DNA of 14,587 nt from Bacteroides sp. (GTDB taxonomy: Bacteria > Bacteroidota > Bacteroidia > Bacteroidales > Bacteroidaceae), in NCBI GenBank assembly GCA_030152865.1, contig JASLIW010000016.1, positions 1 through 14,587 of the forward strand. Reading direction: 5' to 3'. Below are positions 7,188 through 13,224 of this stretch, piece by piece. The notes under the pieces were generated by a model that did no database searches, was not told the DNA's origin, and worked only from the letters and a program-made list of their open reading frames with translations. The translations under genes and the position numbers were made by a program. The stretch's first letter is position 1. The number at the start of each line of letters is the position of its first letter.

Positions 7188-7679
7188 TTATACTTCTTTG
7201 CGTTCTTCTTTTTGTAATAAGTAATCTGCCCAGAGCTGAGCGGCCGATTCCACCATTTTTACGCAAGGGCGTTTCTTATAATAAGTAGCTGTTCGCTCGG
7301 CTGCTTGAGGGTCATTGTGTAGCCCATTTGTCAAGCCTAGTAAGTCTGCACAAATGGTAGAACCATTGAGTTCTTTAAACTGAGCCGCTAAATCTTGCAC
7401 CAAAGCATAATTGGCCGATTTGCCAGCTCGATCGCTGGCCTGAGTAGCCCCTGTTTCCAAGCCTGCCAACATAAAAAGACCACAGGCTGCACCACAGGTC
7501 TGACGCATGCGGCCTATGCCACCACCAAACGAGGCAGCCATGCGCAGGGCTTGTTCCTCTGTGTAGCCATAGCCATCAGCAAAAGCAGTAACAACAGCTT
7601 GTGAGCAGTTATAGCCGCTCTTGAAAAGCTCTACAGCTCGATCCACACGTGCTTGTATCTGTTCTTTTGTTTCAATCAT
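7188..7679 (-). CDS. C_GCAxxG_C_C family protein (putative redox protein)
   Basis: The conserved cysteines of this family are present in order: C25 in SGYNCSQAV, C62 and C66 in TCGAACGLFMLAG, C110 in STICADLLG and C139 in RPCVKMVE. A glycine-rich FGGGIGRMR segment lies at 51-59. Length (163 residues) is typical. The family is of unknown function, presumed redox-active or metal-binding from its spaced cysteines; some members carry selenocysteine, but here every site is an ordinary Cys codon. No signal peptide is seen, so it is cytoplasmic. Its ATG overlaps the 3' end of the exodeoxyribonuclease III gene by 8 bp (ATGATTGA), so the two are translationally coupled. The C-terminus is rich in charged residues (KEERKEV). 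Confidence 0.9.
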   Translation of the reverse strand: MIETKEQIQARVDRAVELFKSGYNCSQAVVTAFADGYGYTEEQALRMAASFGGGIGRMRQTCGAACGLFMLAGLETGATQASDRAGKSANYALVQDLAAQFKELNGSTICADLLGLTNGLHNDPQAAERTATYYKKRPCVKMVESAAQLWADYLLQKEERKEV

Positions 7680-8445
7680 CTTGTTTGTGTTTTATCCAAA
7701 TTCCTGTGGGGCAGTGATCGGAATGTTCTGCCTCATTATTAATCCAAGCATCATCCAAACGCTCCTTGAGGGTATCGCTGAGCATGCAGTAATCAATGCG
7801 CCAACCCTTATTGTTGGCACGAGCTCGGGCTCGGTAGCTCCACCAGCTAAACTTCTGCTTGTCGGGGTAGATGTAGCGGTAGGCATCGATAAAGCCTGTG
7901 TTTAAGAAATCAGTCATCCACGCGCGCTCTTCTGGCAAGAAACCACTGCTCGTAGCATTTCTGATTGGATCGTGAATATCTATGGCCTCGTGACAAATGT
8001 TGTAGTCGCCACAGAGAATCAGATTAGGACGCGTTTTTTTAAGCTCGTTGATGTAGGCTTGAAAATCGGCTAGCCACTCCATCTTAAATGCTTGACGCTC
8101 TTCGGTAGTACCCGAAGGGTGATACACACTCACAACAGAGAGATCTCCAAAGTCAGCTCGAATAAACCGCCCCTCCGCATCGTACTTGGGTATGCCCATA
8201 CCATATTCCACATGGTCGGGTTCTATACGACTAAGGATAGCGACGCCGCTGTACCCCTTCTTTTGGGCTGAATAGAGGTAGGCCTTATAGCCCAGTGCCT
8301 CGTAGGGCTCAGCAGGATACTGCTCGGGCTGGAGCTTAGTCTCTTGAATGCAGATCACATCAGGGTTGTTGTCGGCTAGCCACTCGGGCAAACCCTTGTT
8401 GGTTGCAGCACGCAAACCATTTACATTATAGGTGATAATCTTCAT
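7672..8445 (-). CDS. xth: exodeoxyribonuclease III (AP endonuclease family 1)
   Basis: Cytoplasmic base-excision-repair enzyme that cuts 5' to abasic sites and removes 3' blocking groups. All active-site signatures of the EEP nuclease fold are present: N7 in TYNVNGLRA, E35 in IQETKL, Y108 in SVYHPSG, D147 and N149 in LCGDYNICH, D218 in WRIDYCMLS, and D243-H244 in HSDHCPTG. The long DAYRYIYPDKQKFSWWSYR segment with the following RARANNKGWRIDY matches bacterial ExoIII proteins. At 257 residues the length is normal. It is the first gene of a two-gene unit and overlaps the C_GCAxxG protein by 8 bp. Whether the annotated name should be xth or exoA depends on the species nomenclature. Confidence 0.95.
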   Translation of the reverse strand: MKIITYNVNGLRAATNKGLPEWLADNNPDVICIQETKLQPEQYPAEPYEALGYKAYLYSAQKKGYSGVAILSRIEPDHVEYGMGIPKYDAEGRFIRADFGDLSVVSVYHPSGTTEERQAFKMEWLADFQAYINELKKTRPNLILCGDYNICHEAIDIHDPIRNATSSGFLPEERAWMTDFLNTGFIDAYRYIYPDKQKFSWWSYRARARANNKGWRIDYCMLSDTLKERLDDAWINNEAEHSDHCPTGIWIKHKQDD

Positions 8446-8453
8446 ACTAGCTT

Positions 8454-8461
8454 CAAATTTA
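8454..8461 (-). promoter_or_regulatory. putative -7 box of the exoIII operon
   Basis: TAAATTTG on the minus strand matches TAnnTTTG. It lies only 8 bp from the start codon, so the leader would be almost absent. No clear -33 box is seen. It directly abuts the T-rich tail of the preceding terminator. Confidence 0.4.
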
Positions 8462-8505
8462 AAATAAAACGGTCAGATACCAGTTTGAAAGCTGGAGCCG
8501 ACCGT
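8461..8505 (-). terminator. terminator of the TSCPD gene
   Basis: An outer 6-bp stem ACGGTC (8469-8474) with GACCGT (8500-8505) encloses an inner stem CCAGTT (8480-8485) with AGCTGG (8490-8495) around a TGAA loop. On the minus strand the structure is followed by TTTTATTTT. It lies 47 bp beyond the TSCPD stop codon. Confidence 0.65.
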
Positions 8506-8552
8506 CATAGTTTCTCTAATAAGTTGTACAGGATAGGTGCTGAAATAGCTAT

Positions 8553-8798
8553 TCAATAACCCATTTCATGAATGGCTTGGCTAAGCTGGTCGGGGCAAGA
8601 TGTACTTCTTCTGCCACACTTAATACCCTCCAAGCGCTTGCAAACCTCCTTGGCTGGCATGCCTTTTATAAGGCTAGCTATCCCTTGTAAATTGCCGTTG
8701 CAACCTCCTACAAAGGCCACTTCTTTAACAATACCTTCTTCTAGTTCTAACTCAATGAGCGAACTACAAGTACCTTTGGTTTTGTATGTGTACTTCAT
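8553..8798 (-). CDS. TSCPD domain protein, stand-alone 4-Cys type
   Basis: An 81-residue protein consisting almost wholly of a TSCPD domain: FVGGCNGNLQGIASLIKGM (29-47) and KCGRRSTSCPDQLSQAI (60-76). Cysteines are C11, C33, C53, C61 and C68; C11, C33, C61 and C68 fit the conserved set. The same domain occurs at the C-terminus of some vitamin B12-dependent ribonucleotide reductases, where it may bind a metal; as a separate protein its role is unknown. It is monocistronic: it has its own promoter-like box upstream and a terminator downstream. The start is fixed by the MKYTYKTKGTCS opening typical of the family. Confidence 0.9.
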   Translation of the reverse strand: MKYTYKTKGTCSSLIELELEEGIVKEVAFVGGCNGNLQGIASLIKGMPAKEVCKRLEGIKCGRRSTSCPDQLSQAIHEMGY

Positions 8799-8840
8799 CC
8801 TAAAACGAACTCTAAAATTAATTTTTATTCAAATTGAGTG

Positions 8841-8848
8841 CAAAGTTA
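8841..8848 (-). promoter_or_regulatory. putative -7 box of the TSCPD gene
   Basis: TAACTTTG on the minus strand matches TAnnTTTG exactly, 43 bp before the start codon at 8798. No convincing -33 box accompanies it. Confidence 0.45.
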
Positions 8849-8907
8849 ATCAAAAAAAGAGAAGAAGAATACAGAAAGCTCAAGAAGAATAAGTTCTCAG
8901 TTTGGTT

Positions 8908-9549
8908 TTAGTCAAAATGATAATTAGAAAGATAGGCCAAGTCTTGTTGTGCATTAGACTTTAAGCGAAGCCATCGAGCATACTCTTTAAATAAATCGGT
9001 TTCGTAAGACTCAATAGTACGTATGCAGTGGGTGATGATCTCACTGTCTTTGCCAAAATAGAACTGACTATCAATGGTATCTCCATTAAATTGCAGTCTA
9101 GCTCGAATAATCTTAGCGTTGACCTGTGGCTTACAGCTGTCTTCGTTGCGGTACAAGTCCATACTTTTGCGGCCTTCTTGGTAATACGCCTGTACCAAAG
9201 AGTCCGATTCCAAAATCAACTCATACAGGTCACTGCTCCACTCGCTATTGGTTATATCATCACGGATGATGTATTGGTGTTGTTGCTCAAAGGTCGTATT
9301 GGTGTTGAACATATAATGCTGCATGGCTAGCAGAGTGCCGAGTGGACTGTAAGCACTGTCAGGTTCGCATACCTCTATTAAATCATAGGAAACACCCCGA
9401 TAGTGCGATTTTAGGTATGATCGAATCAGCTGGTGATCTTGTGGTCTAGTCGTGCAAGAACTCAAGTGGAGTAGAACGACAACAAGCCCCAAAGCCTGTA
9501 GCAGGCCTAAAGTCTTGGCTAAAACAGATGATGTGGAAAAGCGTATCAT
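8908..9549 (-). CDS. putative lipoprotein of unknown function (213 aa)
   Basis: Residues 12-31 form a hydrophobic signal segment preceded by R3 and K12, ending in a lipobox-like LHLSSC with the predicted lipidated cysteine at C32 (signal peptidase II site). The mature chain of about 180 residues is hydrophilic and has no further membrane segment. It carries one cysteine (C61) in EVCEPDSAYS and further ones in the middle and late part (DSCKP and THCIRT). I do not recognise a domain. It is probably anchored to the inner or outer membrane. It is preceded by 802 bp without a gene and followed by the TSCPD gene, 109 bp away. A TAACTTTA box at 9572-9579 (minus strand) could be its -7 element with one mismatch. 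Confidence 0.75.
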   Translation of the reverse strand: MIRFSTSSVLAKTLGLLQALGLVVVLLHLSSCTTRPQDHQLIRSYLKSHYRGVSYDLIEVCEPDSAYSPLGTLLAMQHYMFNTNTTFEQQHQYIIRDDITNSEWSSDLYELILESDSLVQAYYQEGRKSMDLYRNEDSCKPQVNAKIIRARLQFNGDTIDSQFYFGKDSEIITHCIRTIESYETDLFKEYARWLRLKSNAQQDLAYLSNYHFD

Positions 9550-10166
9550 AATAAAAGTATCTATTCTGCCGTAAAGTTACACTTATTTAGGTCCAAAATT
9601 AATTTCTAGACTTTAATTTTTAACTCGTCCCCGAATGACTGGCCAAATCCAAGAAGCGGTGCTCAAAATCTAGACCTGCAGAAATTAAATAGCACAAGTG
9701 TGGTAGAAGTAGCCTTGTAAAAGAGTAAGTAATGGAGTTTGAATAGTGTTGATAACCAACCCAGTGTGGAGTGTAATGAGGGATTTTATAAGCAGCAAGA
9801 AAAATAAATCAAAAAGTTATGCAGTATATGTGGTTTTAATGCATTTACTCTATAGTGTCTGTGTAACAGTACACATGAGCTTATAAAATTCTAAGGTGTA
9901 AGTAGTGTTTATGCTTGCTTAAAGGTTAGTTTTTTAGTTAACAATAGATGATCATAACAAGTAGTTTATAAGAAGTATAATTTTAAATTTGTCAAACATA
10001 AATAGAATTTTATCCGTATATCTTTTGATTGATCTAGTAAGTCATTCTATCAAGCACACTCGTTTAGTTGAGAGATAGCGCATAAGAGTTTTTACTTATT
10101 GACACTACTTACATCTGGAATTTTATTTGAGAAGTATCAAAACAGAATAACCTAATACGTAGATCT

Positions 10167-10187
10167 AGATTGCTCATGGAGCAATCT
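10167..10187. repeat. perfect 9-bp hairpin in the long spacer
   Basis: AGATTGCTC (10167-10175) and GAGCAATCT (10179-10187) are perfect inverted repeats separated by ATG. There is no T run on either side, so it is not a standard terminator. It could be an RNA stem or a protein-binding dyad. Confidence 0.6.
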
Positions 10188-10292
10188 GTGTTTCAAGGAA
10201 GCAAACGTTTGAGTAGAATTATGTGATTGATTAATTGTCGTTTTTTAAATAAGTAGTACAAACGATTTGCTTACAAATTTTATCGTATGCTA

Positions 10293-10324
10293 AAAAGCTC
10301 CTATCTGTGAAGATGGGAGCTTTT
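10293..10324 (-). terminator. terminator of the HEPN-like gene (possibly bidirectional)
   Basis: A 14-bp stem pairs 10293-10306 with 10311-10324, containing one T-G wobble and closing with a GTGA (GNRA-type) tetraloop. It ends in TTTT on both strands. It lies 28 bp beyond the stop of the minus-strand gene at 10352. Confidence 0.88.
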
Positions 10325-10351
10325 GTTATTTGGGCTCAAAAAGAGCTTGCT

Positions 10352-11554
10352 TTAGTCTTTGAGTCGAATGTGATCAGCTTGGCGATTGTTCCACTGTATG
10401 ATACTATAGCACATCTTAGACATAAATCGATTCAGCTGTTCCAAATCCGTTTTGGGGCACTCATCTCCGCTAGCTAGATAAGTGGACTGTACTTGAGTGA
10501 TACCTCTGTGCGTAGCATAAAGAATCTGTCCCACCTTGTCATAAACGAGCTTCAAGGTAGTGCTATAAATCTGGTCTAGATTTTCACTAATGTCCATATT
10601 TAAATCCTTGGCACATTTCTGCTTGAGACAAGCAGGTAAGTCAGCATAGAGCTCCTTCATGTCATTGACACAGTTATGGATAACTGTTGCAGCCATGACT
10701 TTACGCTGAATGGTCTGGTCGTACTCATAAACACTACTGATGATGCCGTTTAGATGAGTAAGAGTAAACGCACCGTTGCGATTCTTGAGCTGATCAAACA
10801 AGCTATGATAAAGATGCTCCTTGCTAGCCAATGGTGCCACCATCTCTATAATCTTATAGAAGTTGAGAAAGCGTGTTTGCGCATTGTTGGAACGAGCAAG
10901 TGCATGTCTGTACATACGCAATAGTGGTGAAGAAACAGGGAGAGTCTCCATTTTTATAGGCTCTTTATCTTGAGCTTGAGGCTCCCAAGCCATCTTTTTA
11001 TCCAAGGGGAGCGAATGAATGTGAAAATTCTTTTGGGCTCTGTGGCTCAGGTAGAAGAGCATGCGATCGATCATTTTTTGAAGCTCTGACTCCATGTAGT
11101 CGGCTATGCCGTAGGGATTATAAATCTCAATAGCATAATACTCACGTGGGGTGAAATTGCCTATTTTAGCATCAATCAGATTGACCAGAAAAGGAGCGAA
11201 AACTACCTTTAAGCTGTAGTTGGCATTGGTGCACACCAAATCAATAGGACCCGAAACAGGATAGTTTATGGGTACTTGTACGGTGGTGCCTGCAAGAATA
11301 CAGTGGTTAGTTACTTCAATGTCGGCCAAGCTCTCTGTGTAGCGTAGAAAGTCTGATAGGCTGTATCTGTTTTTGCCTGTATTCTGAAAGTGTACACAGA
11401 TACTTTCACTTCCTAGCTGGAGTTCTTCTTCGCAGACTAGCGTATGCATGGGGTTGGTAGCATCGTAGTGCTCGCCAAAGGCAAAGGTACGGAGCTCTTG
11501 AATACGTTCTCGAAGCAGAGGTAGGTTCTCTTCTGTTATTTTACTTGTTTCCAT
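10352..11554 (-). CDS. unknown 400-aa protein with probable HEPN-like C-terminal domain
   Basis: No signal peptide or membrane segment is seen, so it is likely cytoplasmic. Residues about 1-200 look like a mixed alpha/beta domain I do not recognise. From about 225 the chain resembles the ApeA/MauJ-like HEPN group: RFLNFYKIIEMVA (228-240) is like the FLxxYxxLE helix of that group. Near the C-terminus, LYATHRGITQVQSTY (345-359) followed by SGDECPKTDLEQLNRFM (362-378) and IIQWNN (385-390) resembles the helix pair carrying the catalytic R-x4-H motif. Here R350 is present but residue 355 is valine; H349 precedes R350. If the alignment is right, RNase activity is probably lost. The gene is monocistronic, with a strong terminator and long spacers on both sides. 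The HEPN call is inference from pattern. Confidence 0.55.
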   Translation of the reverse strand: METSKITEENLPLLRERIQELRTFAFGEHYDATNPMHTLVCEEELQLGSESICVHFQNTGKNRYSLSDFLRYTESLADIEVTNHCILAGTTVQVPINYPVSGPIDLVCTNANYSLKVVFAPFLVNLIDAKIGNFTPREYYAIEIYNPYGIADYMESELQKMIDRMLFYLSHRAQKNFHIHSLPLDKKMAWEPQAQDKEPIKMETLPVSSPLLRMYRHALARSNNAQTRFLNFYKIIEMVAPLASKEHLYHSLFDQLKNRNGAFTLTHLNGIISSVYEYDQTIQRKVMAATVIHNCVNDMKELYADLPACLKQKCAKDLNMDISENLDQIYSTTLKLVYDKVGQILYATHRGITQVQSTYLASGDECPKTDLEQLNRFMSKMCYSIIQWNNRQADHIRLKD

Positions 11555-11956
11555 ATTTTATGAATTTTGTCGTTGTTCTTACCTTCTATAATCTATTCTT
11601 AATTTGATTAGAAGCAAACTCCCAATAGCACTTTTGCAAGCTGAGCCTTCTTGGTCTAAAGAAAGTAAGCACAGTAGAAACATTTTTTTAGCTACAAATG
11701 TTTGTTGCAATCTGTACAAAATAAAGATAGCTGCCTAGGCTGAGCTAACTCTAGTAAGTTCTTTTATTCCCTTAAAACCAGTGCATACTTACCCTTTTTG
11801 ATTAGCTCCCCTTGCTATTTCTGATCCATACTGAGGGCTCTGAGGGCTGTTGGGACAAATAAGAAGAATAGGTGTAGATGAAGGGGGAATCTAAAATATA
11901 ATTATAACTTTGCATAAAGTCACAATAATAATAACTCTTAAACACAGCTAAATTGT
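11555..11956. other. divergent intergenic region (402 bp)
   Basis: This separates the HEPN-like gene (minus) from the pantothenate kinase gene (plus). It contains an inverted repeat AAACATTT/AAATGTTT (11678-11685 and 11696-11703), an imperfect dyad TAGCT-GCCTAGGC-TG-AGCTA (11728-11747), a doubled CTGAGGGCT (11831-11848) and the kinase -7 box (11905-11912). No gene is supported. A TATCTTTA near-match on the minus strand (11722-11729) overlaps the imperfect dyad and might serve the HEPN-like gene, but it is 168 bp from that start. Confidence 0.6.
11905..11912 (+). promoter_or_regulatory. putative -7 box of the pantothenate kinase gene
   Basis: TAACTTTG matches TAnnTTTG exactly, 44 bp before the ATG at 11957. 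No TTTG box at the expected -33 position. Confidence 0.5.
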
Positions 11957-12799
11957 ATGGGACTAGTGATCGGTATTGATGTAGGAGGAAGCACCACTAA
12001 GATAGTAGGGGTGCGTAATCGGGAAGTAATCTCCCCACTGTTCGTAAGGGCTTCTGATCCTTTGGCCTCTCTCTATGGAGCCTTAGGTAAATACATAGAT
12101 TCCAATAAGCTTACACTAGGAGATATAGAAGAGATTATTCTTACTGGAGTAGGGAGTGCCTATGTTGAACAGCCCCTTTATGGAGTGCCCACTGCTCGAG
12201 CCGATGAGTTTCAGGCCAATGGACTTGGGGCCAAATTTACCATTCCTTTAGACAACATCATTGTTGTGAGCATGGGTACGGGTACCTCATTTGTGAAGGT
12301 GCAAGGCGACAAAATCGAACACATAGGAGGAACAGGTATTGGCGGAGGCACCTTACTGGGGCTTTCTCGTCTGCTACTCAAAACGCAGCGCATAGAAACC
12401 ATAGCCGAGTTGGCCTCTAGGGGCTCCTTAAACAATATTGATTTGCAGATTCAAGACATCTGCAGCAAGCCTCTACCTGGTTTGCCTCTCGATGCCACTG
12501 CATCCAATTTTGGAAAGGTCGATGGCAATGCCAGCCCAGAAGATTTGGCCTCGGGCATCCTGCACCTTGTCTTACGCGCCATAGGACAGTCTGCCATTCT
12601 CTCTTCTATCCATAGTAATATCCGTGACTTCGTCTTAATTGGAAATTTGACACGCTTGGAGCAATGCCCTGAAATCTTCGCCAAGATGGAGGAGCTATAT
12701 GGGGTTCGTTTTCACATTCCAGAATATTCTGAATATAGTACGGCCATTGGAGCTGCCTTAGCTTATCAGCAGCGTACAGGTATTGAAATTATTGAGTAA
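11957..12799 (+). CDS. coaW: type II pantothenate kinase
   Basis: Phosphorylates pantothenate with ATP, the first step of coenzyme A synthesis, in the cytoplasm. The ASKHA-fold nucleotide sites are visible: the phosphate-1 loop GIDVGGSTTKIVG (6-18), the VSMGTGTSF strand-loop (104-112), and GGTGIGGGTLLGL (124-136). DATASNFGKVDG (about 179-190) and the C-terminal YSTAIGAALA (near 265) are also typical of the CoaW/eukaryotic PanK group (fumble family). The acidic pair D83-E84 in ARADEFQANGLGA fits the conserved region that follows the first domain. At 280 residues it is close to the Staphylococcus aureus enzyme (267). It stands alone, with divergent and downstream spacers. Type II enzymes are not inhibited by CoA in S. 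aureus; whether that holds here cannot be seen. Confidence 0.93.
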   Translation: MGLVIGIDVGGSTTKIVGVRNREVISPLFVRASDPLASLYGALGKYIDSNKLTLGDIEEIILTGVGSAYVEQPLYGVPTARADEFQANGLGAKFTIPLDNIIVVSMGTGTSFVKVQGDKIEHIGGTGIGGGTLLGLSRLLLKTQRIETIAELASRGSLNNIDLQIQDICSKPLPGLPLDATASNFGKVDGNASPEDLASGILHLVLRAIGQSAILSSIHSNIRDFVLIGNLTRLEQCPEIFAKMEELYGVRFHIPEYSEYSTAIGAALAYQQRTGIEIIE

Positions 12800-12862
12800 C
12801 TTATCCCTCCAAATAGGACCCTGATCCGAGCTCCTTTTGCTCTTGACTCCCTGTTTTTATAC

Positions 12863-12887
12863 CCTGATCCATCAGTCTTGGATCAGG
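12863..12887 (+). repeat. hairpin downstream of coaW
   Basis: CCTGATCC (12863-12870) pairs perfectly with GGATCAGG (12880-12887) across a 9-nt loop. An extra direct copy of CCTGATCC lies at 12820-12827, inside the longer shared word ACCCTGATCC. No T run follows, so this is not a typical Rho-independent terminator, though it may stabilise the coaW 3' end. Confidence 0.6.
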
Positions 12888-13129
12888 ACCCTAATAGATA
12901 CCTCCCCTTTGGGCTTTGTCTTTGGCTTCTCATGCTTAGGATTAATGCCTCTTTTCCCTATTTTCTCTTCCACTCGTGTAGCTCTTTAATGTAGTGTATT
13001 GGTCTTATTTTAATAATGAGCCCTTAGGGTGTAATTCTAAGCCAATCTTGTTTGTAGAAAAAGGACGTCTATCGATGCTGAATTAAGTATCTGATAATCG
13101 CTATATTGGGCTACTATTAGGGCTTTTAG

Positions 13130-13179
13130 ATACAACTATTTTAGGAGCTATTATTGGTCAACATAGAAAATAGTTGTAT
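13130..13179. repeat. 13-bp inverted repeat overlapping a promoter
   Basis: ATACAACTATTTT (13130-13142) and AAAATAGTTGTAT (13167-13179) are exact inverted repeats 24 bp apart. The spacer itself has CTAT/ATAG at 13148-13151 and 13163-13166, extending the structure. The right arm overlaps the first bases of the predicted -7 box; the -33 box lies in the spacer. Confidence 0.8.
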
Positions 13180-13184
13180 TTTTG
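13153..13184 (+). promoter_or_regulatory. putative promoter of the PCMD lipoprotein gene
   Basis: ATTG (13153-13156) and TATTTTTG (13177-13184) are 20 bp apart, matching the Bacteroidetes -33/-7 arrangement (TTTG, TAnnTTTG) with one mismatch in the -33 box. Transcription would start near 13191, giving a leader of about 34 nt to the ATG at 13225. Confidence 0.55.
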
Positions 13185-13224
13185 GCCCCTGTTAAATTAG
13201 TTTATATTTAATAATTAGAGAGAA

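Larger units (their letters stand above)
9550..10351. other. long intergenic region (802 bp)
   Basis: No open frame of convincing length or composition was found on either strand. The stretch is very AT-rich. Its recognisable contents are a terminator hairpin at its right end (10293-10324), a perfect 9-bp hairpin at 10167-10187, a loose 9-bp inverted repeat (TTAATTTCT at 9599-9607 with AGAAATTAA at 9680-9688), and two oppositely oriented TAnnTTTG boxes (9984-9991 plus; 9993-10000 minus). In such AT-rich DNA single boxes can arise by chance. It may contain a small RNA or decayed gene, but nothing shows this directly. Confidence 0.6.
12800..13224. other. intergenic region with inverted repeats (425 bp)
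   Basis: Between the kinase and the PCMD lipoprotein gene I find no supported gene. The region holds two CCTGATCC copies and one inverted GGATCAGG (12814-12887), followed by about 240 bp of featureless sequence, then a 13-bp inverted repeat overlapping a promoter (13130-13184). Confidence 0.65.

Noticed and set aside
7621..7905. Plus-strand open frame of 94 codons and a minus-strand frame of 64 codons at 7692-7886.
   Set aside because: Both overlap exodeoxyribonuclease III and the start of the C_GCAxxG gene, which carry full family motifs.
8572..8892. Plus-strand open frame of 106 codons.
   Set aside because: It runs antisense through the TSCPD gene and its promoter and shows no recognisable domain.
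9028..9330. Plus-strand open frame of 100 codons opposite the lipoprotein.
   Set aside because: Fully contained in the minus-strand gene, which has a signal peptide and lipobox; judged a shadow.
12211..12684. Minus-strand open frames of 74 and 77 codons inside coaW.
   Set aside because: They are antisense to well-conserved kinase motifs and have no independent support.
13130..13179. Invertible (phase-variable) promoter flanked by inverted repeats, as in Bacteroides capsule loci.
   Set aside because: The arms are only 24 bp apart, shorter than known invertible promoter segments, and no recombinase gene is nearby; kept as an operator or hairpin instead.
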